Below are positions 59,901 through 64,000 of a stretch of DNA of 64,000 nt, piece by piece. Made by a program: the position numbers and the translations under genes. This DNA comes from Pocillopora verrucosa (Eukaryota > Cnidaria > Anthozoa > Scleractinia > Pocilloporidae). The stretch is taken from positions 31,062,634 through 31,126,633 of the forward strand of contig NC_089314.1 in the NCBI RefSeq assembly GCF_036669915.1, given 5' to 3'. How positions within the stretch are numbered: the stretch's first letter is position 1; the number at the start of each line of letters is the position of its first letter. The notes under the pieces are model-generated. The model saw nothing but the letters and a program-made list of their open reading frames with translations, was not told where the DNA came from and ran no database searches.

Positions 59901-61775
59901 TCACCCGTGACCCTCTCCGGAAAAATGCTCTACAGAGACGCCTGCGACACGAAGATCGCGTGGGATAGGCCCTTACCAAGTGACTTACAAGCCAAATGGA
60001 AGAAATGGGAGCAAGGACTTCCAGAGCACGTGAACGCGCCAAGAAATGTCGTCAAGCATTTAGGGAAGATATTATCAATCGACTTACACACATTCGGGGA
60101 CGCAAGCGGGAAAGGAGTTGCAGCCGCGGTTTATGCAGTGGTGGAGCAACCATCAGGCACGAATCGAGGCCTCGTGACGGCAAAGTCGCGGCTCGCGAAG
60201 AAGGGACTCACGATTCCCCGATTAGAACTAGTGGCTGGACATATGGCTGCGAACCTAGTACACAATGTGAAAGAAGTCCTGAAGGGTTTTCCCGTAAGAA
60301 GTGTCTATGGTTGGCTGGATAGCACAGTCGCACTGCATTGGATCCGTGGTAATGGCGAATACAAACAGTTCGTGGGAAATCGAGTGAGGAAGATCCAGGA
60401 AAAAGAAATAAACTGGAGGCATGTACCAACAGAGGAGAATCCTGCGGACGTGGGGAGTCGGGGAGGAGATGTTAGTAGATTGACAGCTCTTTGGTGGCAG
60501 GGACCAAGCTGGTTAGCAAAACCGCAGGACTGGCCGCCAGACCTTGTAACGACATCTACTCAAGAATCAAAAGCGGAAGAAGTGAAACAAACTCGCGAGT
60601 TGTTTGCTCTAGCAGTAGAGAAAACAGAGAACAACGACGCCTTCGATGCGCTGCTGGAGAAGTACGAGCTGTGGCGTGTGTTGCGAGTGGGTGCTTGGAT
60701 CTGGAGATTCCTCCACAACATAAGAACCGTCCGTAAACAGAGAATCGTTGGTCCCCTTACCACTGAAGAAATACAGAAACAGACAACGTTCTGGATCAAG
60801 CGATCTCAACAACAAGCAAAGTCGAGCCAGAAATTTGAAGAAGACCGTTTACAGTTGAATGTGCAAGGAAACCAAGAGGGAATATTAGAGTGTAGGGGAA
60901 GAATTCAAGGCCATTACCCCATCTTTCTGCCAGACTCCTCGCCCTTCACTCGCAAGTTAGTTCACCGATCACATGTCGACACACTGCACGGAGGAGTGGC
61001 CCTTACCATGACCAAAGTACGAGAGCTATACTGGGTACCGCGTTTAAGGACACTCGTAAAACAAGTTCTCAGAGCGTGTTCAGGCTGCAAGCGTTTTCAG
61101 GCCATGGCACTGGCAACGCCGCCTCCCGGACTCCTACCCACTGACCGCACAGAGGGGAGCACCCCATTTGAGGTTATCGGAGTCGATTTTGCAGGGCCCG
61201 TCAAGTACCGTATCAGAGCCAAAACAGAAGGAAAGGCCTATCTCGCATTGTACGCGTGCAGTCTTACCCGAGGATTATTCCTGGAAGTACTACCAAGCCT
61301 GGAAACCAGTGAATTCCTAAGAAGTCTAAAACGGCTCATCGCGCGCCGTGGGCGTCCGAAGAAGATATATTCCGACAATGGCAAAACCTTTGTTGGCGCC
61401 GAGAAGTGGCTCAAACAAGTTATGCGTGACGAGAAGACACAAGATTACTTAGCACATGAGAACATCAAGTGGCAATTCAACCTCAGCCGCGCCGCTTGGT
61501 GGGGAGGACAGTTCGAGCGCCTCATCGCACTGGTAAAAACAGCTTTAAACAAGACTATCGGATGCGGAATGTTGACCTGGACAGAGCTGTGTGAAGTGGT
61601 ACTGGACGTGGAGATTGCTTTGAATAATCGCCCTTTATGTTACGTCGAAGACGACATACAGTTACCCGTGCTTACCCCTAACTCACTGCTATTTCTTCGA
61701 TCAAACCAGCTACCAGAACTGGAACCACACCATCTAAGAGAATTTGATCTGCGTAGAAGAGCTAAATATTTGTGA
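56949..61775 (+). CDS. BEL/Pao Gag-Pol polyprotein up to an in-frame TGA
   Basis: The start is taken at the MEELTK Met (56949), because the upstream in-frame ATG (56874) lies in the LTR. About 1608 residues: a coiled Gag region rich in Glu/Lys, a DUF1759-type capsid block with FNGTYEAWLPFWNKF, CCHC-type knuckles (about 58036-58215), an aspartic protease with LLDIGAGSSY (DIG instead of the usual DTG, at 58344), RT with FGLAPSPF and MYVDD (about 59560), RNase H with HTFGDASGKG (about 60090), and integrase with an H2C2 zinc finger (about 60965-61095) and DDE residues in GVDFAGP, YSDNGKTF and GGQFERL. The frame ends at TGA (61773-61775) just after RRRAKYL. The role is retrotransposition. Confidence 0.93.
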   Translation: MEELTKEAEAKLQMLLYTNGKTRGIVEKGNLGAVARHRDNLRALVKEVDALKLKVEQTMFKAGKSAEDVGSWSSSIEEPIAEADEEVSRLEKWLVETNGEIEHRKHKDEEERKARAREEELKFEREQMEMKLEFERQLEETKAKQQPVEKANQTEQRTTKLPKLQITKFNGTYEAWLPFWNKFQAEIDKANLASVTKFAYLKELVDPKVRAEIDGLPFTTEGYERAKNILIGEYGKTSEIVNAYVQNIANLPVITGTQPAPIHEFYKKLVYNVQSLETLGKLKDVTGNVRSVLDKLKGVKADLVRGQMDWQDWDFSQLIKALKSWKEINPIGSGADNAGKQGAKFRDREKTFHANETTPTQRGCVYCDATDHRAVNCDKFVTVGDRRKQLGLKQLCFNCTGSRHRASECKSRSGCQICSRRHHTSICDKHTSRDQLMTTTSAERKGVVYPMVTVEVNGVKCRALLDIGAGSSYASSTLLNCLHLRPIRQQFKRIEMMFGTSNKAIDIYGLQIRSVDGKFTLEAEVNKVDRKELLTLENPKCAEIVAQFSHLKGVTTNDNDEKAMLPVHLILGTNEYAKIKTGARPRVGRSGEPVAEYTKFGWTILSPGTELDLSNMLLTQTSAIDYEELCKLDVLGLKDNPSGDQETVYEEFKEQLTRSSEGWYETNLPWKGNHPPLPNNHTGSLKRLKNLVRKLEIQGELERYNDIIQTQLSQGIVEHADEVVKDGKEFYIPHKAVVRENAESTKIRIVYDASARANASVPSLNECLEIGPPLQNQLWNVLVRNRFYPVAIAGDLKQAFLQIRVRREDRDALRFHWIKDLASKQVETLRFTRVLFGLAPSPFLLAAVIKEHLQRYKMVNPELVEEIERSMYVDDLISGGETTEQALEIKMTATTIFGEATFKLHKWHSNDRELEVETATVDEENQSYAKQQLGTRKGESKLLGVPWDKEKDEIQVSFPISTAEPTKRGILGKVAKIYDPLGLASPVTLSGKMLYRDACDTKIAWDRPLPSDLQAKWKKWEQGLPEHVNAPRNVVKHLGKILSIDLHTFGDASGKGVAAAVYAVVEQPSGTNRGLVTAKSRLAKKGLTIPRLELVAGHMAANLVHNVKEVLKGFPVRSVYGWLDSTVALHWIRGNGEYKQFVGNRVRKIQEKEINWRHVPTEENPADVGSRGGDVSRLTALWWQGPSWLAKPQDWPPDLVTTSTQESKAEEVKQTRELFALAVEKTENNDAFDALLEKYELWRVLRVGAWIWRFLHNIRTVRKQRIVGPLTTEEIQKQTTFWIKRSQQQAKSSQKFEEDRLQLNVQGNQEGILECRGRIQGHYPIFLPDSSPFTRKLVHRSHVDTLHGGVALTMTKVRELYWVPRLRTLVKQVLRACSGCKRFQAMALATPPPGLLPTDRTEGSTPFEVIGVDFAGPVKYRIRAKTEGKAYLALYACSLTRGLFLEVLPSLETSEFLRSLKRLIARRGRPKKIYSDNGKTFVGAEKWLKQVMRDEKTQDYLAHENIKWQFNLSRAAWWGGQFERLIALVKTALNKTIGCGMLTWTELCEVVLDVEIALNNRPLCYVEDDIQLPVLTPNSLLFLRSNQLPELEPHHLREFDLRRRAKYL

Positions 61776-62177
61776 AGGTGCAAGCAGGCTTTGTGGACCA
61801 GGTGGACTACCGAATATTTACGAGGGTTGAGAGAACGACACCGGATGAAACACAAGGATCAAACCACGCCCTTGGCCAAAGGAGAGGTAGTCATCATCAA
61901 GGACGAGGAACGAAATCGCAATAAATGGAAAATTGGAATCGTGGAAGATCTGATTTCGGGACGAGACGGAATCGTTCGAGCTGCCAAACTTCGAGCGGGG
62001 AAAGGAACACTTGAACGGGCGGTACAACACCTTTACCCACTGGAGCTGTCCTGCGATCGGGAGAATGTACAGGCTCCTCTACAGCTCAACCCCTTAGCCC
62101 CGACATTCAGGCCCAGGAGGGATGCAGCGGTAGCCGCTCGTTGTCGCATTCAAGACGCGAACATTGATGCTGATTAG
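61776..62177 (+). CDS. C-terminal DUF5641-type end of the BEL/Pao Pol, after the TGA
   Basis: The same frame goes on without a gap: RCKQALWTRWTTEYL, then GEVVIIKDE, WKIGIVEDLI, GRDGIVRAAKL and LYPLEL. This is the domain that normally ends BEL/Pao integrases. Only the TGA at 61773-61775 interrupts it. Either a point mutation has cut the last 134 residues or the stop is read through. A later Met at 61845 could not start a useful product. Confidence 0.85.
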   Translation, partial: RCKQALWTRWTTEYLRGLRERHRMKHKDQTTPLAKGEVVIIKDEERNRNKWKIGIVEDLISGRDGIVRAAKLRAGKGTLERAVQHLYPLELSCDRENVQAPLQLNPLAPTFRPRRDAAVAARCRIQDANIDAD

Positions 62178-62279
62178 AGATATTTAGGAACACTGAACTG
62201 ATATACTGGACTAACTTTCTGTCTCGTTCATTGAATTTCAAATTTTATCGAGCGCGCCATTCTAGTGTTTTTCTCCGTT

Positions 62280-62297
62280 GAGAAAAACAGGGGAGTG
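62280..62297 (+). other. Polypurine tract
   Basis: GAGAAAAACAGGGGAGTG ends directly before the 3' LTR and would prime plus-strand DNA synthesis. Confidence 0.75.
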
Positions 62298-62510
62298 TGT
62301 GAGAGATTATTCAGCGTTAATTGATTTCCGGTTGATTTTTTGCGATAAGTGACAGATGATTGAACAATAGGATCATATTATATATTTAAAATGAGAGAGA
62401 CCAGAGCGTGGGACAGAGAACGGTGAGAGAGAGCGGGAGATTAAGTTGATTTTATAAAATAAAACGTGAAGTTTCGGAACATAGCAGATTCTTTAGTCTC
62501 ATTTCCGACA
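62298..62510 (+). repeat. 3' LTR of the BEL/Pao element
   Basis: 213 bp, identical by eye to the 5' LTR, followed by the CCTG target duplication. Confidence 0.95.
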
Positions 62511-62626
62511 CCTGTGCCAAAGGTCTCAGACAAAATGACTCATGCATGAGTCACAGTTTTAAGCTGTATTGCAATCAATGTAATCTTACAAGGCAATAAA
62601 TTTTGGTTTCATTTCTGTCATCATTG

Positions 62627-64000
62627 TGGCCTGGGAAATTTACCTCTTGAGACTTCTTTCCATTTCTTTTAACACTTTTGATTCCTTTGCAATTTCTTTA
62701 TACTTAAAAATCATTTTGAAAATTTCCACAATTATGGAAGAAACCACAACTCTAGATACAAAGTGAAACCCATCGGAAAAACCAAGTAATTAGAATTCCA
62801 GAGTCCAAAAAAACAACTTTATTCAATAAACCTATCAATTGAATTGAAATAAATGTTACAGAATGACTGTGGGACTGTGTACTTAAAAATTTTGCTTCAG
62901 GACATCACTTTACCCCCACAAATATTAACCTTTTCAGTCCATGAAATGATCAATAAGTAATTTCTCCTCACAATCCAACACACCTTGAGTATACTTGTTT
63001 GATTAAATGCCAAATTCTCTGAGCTAAAATTAGAAGAAATGTATGTGAGACTGAGGATAATTAATGTTTATGTCAAAACGGTTAAAGAGTTAGCTGAAAA
63101 CAATCTGAAAACCTTTTTACTGCCACCAATCAAGAAAATCAATTTGTCACTCTAGAAGTAGGAAAGTAAAAAGTAATCAATGAGTTACTCATGGATATTG
63201 CGATGAACTGAACTTCACAGTTTTCGGAGGCACTCTGTTAAAAATAACTTTGTGTATCAATTGGCTTGATTTTCTCTCCACAACAAGCAGACAAGGCACA
63301 GTTAGGGTAACGTTAAGTTATGCACTCAATCTTTATTCTATTGTAGTCATTAAATGTGGAAGAGTGTTCTTCATTGTCGGCCTCTTGAGGTAATGATCAT
63401 TGTATGGAGCATAAAAGGAATGGCTCTGCAGGGATTGGTCTTCAAGAAGTTACAATTAACAGCCATCCACAAGTGTGACATCAGCTGTGAAAGAGAAATC
63501 AGTTGCCCGAGTTACAATTATGTGATTGGTGAGAAGTCTTGAACTTGAACTTGTACTTAGTCCAAGTTCTATTTAGCAGCTCAGTTTATAAAAGTTAACA
63601 TTCCAGAGTATCTACCGTTTCCCCCAGAGATTCCAACTTTTTTCCCTTTATTTCGCAAAACTGAGGCAGAAGTCCTTATGCTACAGCAAACCACCTAGAC
63701 TTGCAGTGTAAAACCAATTTCTAGTACTTGACTGCCATGTTGCATCCACAGGGATCCCATTCTCTCATTAGCCAAAATTGTGGAGAACATATGTATTCCT
63801 CTATAAAACGTTTGATTCACCAGAATGATCAAGTTTAATTTTATTTGATTTTCTTGTGGTATATGGGTTTCACTTACTCAAAACTTGTAAAGTGAGCCAT
63901 GTTTCAAAATGACCACATAATAATGTGTGGAATACAAAATGTATAATATGGACTGAGTAGTATGCATGAAAAAGAAGTTGAAAGTTAGCAAGTTAAATAT
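62627..64000. other. Second-block counterpart of 27568-30084
   Basis: It carries the diverged TTAACCC-family repeat (about 62925-63090), the PAN-like exon (about 63410-63528), a shortened GAACTT repeat, and then DNA equal to 29662 onward. No intact gene other than the PAN-like exon is seen. Confidence 0.7.
63410..63528 (+). CDS. PAN/Apple-like domain exon, second copy
   Basis: The same frame as 28359-28477: GMALQGLVFKKL, KCDISCEREISCPSYNYVIG, with a GTGAGA donor at 63529. The Cys-x3-Cys and the YNY region are kept; Ile becomes Ser before YNY. The 5' border is uncertain, and neighbouring exons were not found. Confidence 0.45.

Larger units (their letters stand above)
56706..62510 (+). mobile_element. 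BEL/Pao LTR retrotransposon, near-intact
   Basis: 213-bp LTRs at 56706-56918 and 62298-62510, TG...CA ends, 4-bp target duplication CCTG, tRNA-type primer binding site from 56922 (TGGCACCTCCGAC) and a purine-rich tract before the 3' LTR (62280-62297). One Gag-Pol frame lies between them. The LTRs look identical base for base, so the insertion is recent. It lies within the relic of a third NLR gene. Confidence 0.95.
56370..62560 (+). pseudogene. Relic of a third NLR gene 5' end, split by the BEL/Pao element
   Basis: 56370-56705 resembles the 5' flank and 5' UTR of NLR-A (about 22490-22830): ACACATCTGTCCATTT, CAGTTTCTGACATCAGTTTC, GCCATAAGTTTGCC and GAAAATGCAAACAGTATTGA all align. It reaches an ATG (56678) followed by codons resembling the NLR start (LDNLKEV...). 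After the element (62511) the same frame goes on through about a dozen more residues and hits a stop within 50 bases. No TM, NACHT or LRR follows. The first block lacks this stretch. Confidence 0.75.
31905..64000. repeat. Segmental duplication, second block (enlarged by transposons)
   Basis: It starts at AATTATTTCTCTCCC, equal to 10149 onward. Relative to the first block it carries four insertions: a Helentron fragment, an inverted Penelope-like element, a SINE and a BEL/Pao element with flanking DNA. It also has deletions: the sequence equal to about 10634-11285, part of 18080-18350, and 28538-29661. Confidence 0.9.

Overview
The window looks like nuclear DNA of an anthozoan cnidarian, most likely a stony coral or close relative. 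The reasons are intron-rich metazoan genes with GT/AG splice sites, a membrane-anchored NACHT-LRR gene pair of the kind expanded in cnidarians, and repeat families common in cnidarian DNA (Penelope-like elements, a TTAACCC-ended family, BEL/Pao, a Helentron, a tRNA-derived SINE). Species cannot be fixed by eye.

Layout. (1) 1-5030, plus: the 3' part of an AFG3L2-type mitochondrial m-AAA protease, with ten exon pieces joined in phase. (2) 5430-20490, minus: a complete 17-exon USP10 ubiquitin hydrolase gene. All exon phases agree and give 850 residues. It converges on AFG3L2. (3) 22829-26569, plus: a single-exon NACHT-LRR gene (NLR-A) whose N-terminus is a four-helix, innexin/connexin-like membrane domain. 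(4) 26570-31900: its 3' region, a PAN/Apple-like exon and repeats. (5) From about 31905 to the right edge the block starting at about 10149 is repeated. This second copy holds a broken USP10 (31924-48773, minus), NLR-B (50970-54926, plus) and the same downstream DNA. It also carries a Helentron fragment (33946-38731), an inverted Penelope-like element (39867-42075), a SINE (45563-45990) and a young BEL/Pao LTR element (56706-62510).

The second USP10 lost its last three exons and exon 13, has two in-frame stops and a lost splice donor, and is interrupted by two transposons in introns. Its exons 1-6 are still open and keep the G3BP-binding FGDF motif. The BEL/Pao element sits inside a decayed third copy of the NLR 5' end, so the locus once had at least three such genes.

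Best candidate for an undescribed system: NLR-A and NLR-B. They join a large-pore-channel-like four-TM module (two cysteines in each extracellular loop, glycosylation sites in loop 2) to a cytosolic NACHT ATPase and 13-14 nearly identical LRRs. This resembles the LRRC8 layout (pannexin-like channel plus cytosolic LRR) with a NACHT switch added. The LRR concave-face residues differ between the two copies. An assembly artefact (two haplotypes joined in tandem) remains an alternative for the duplication.
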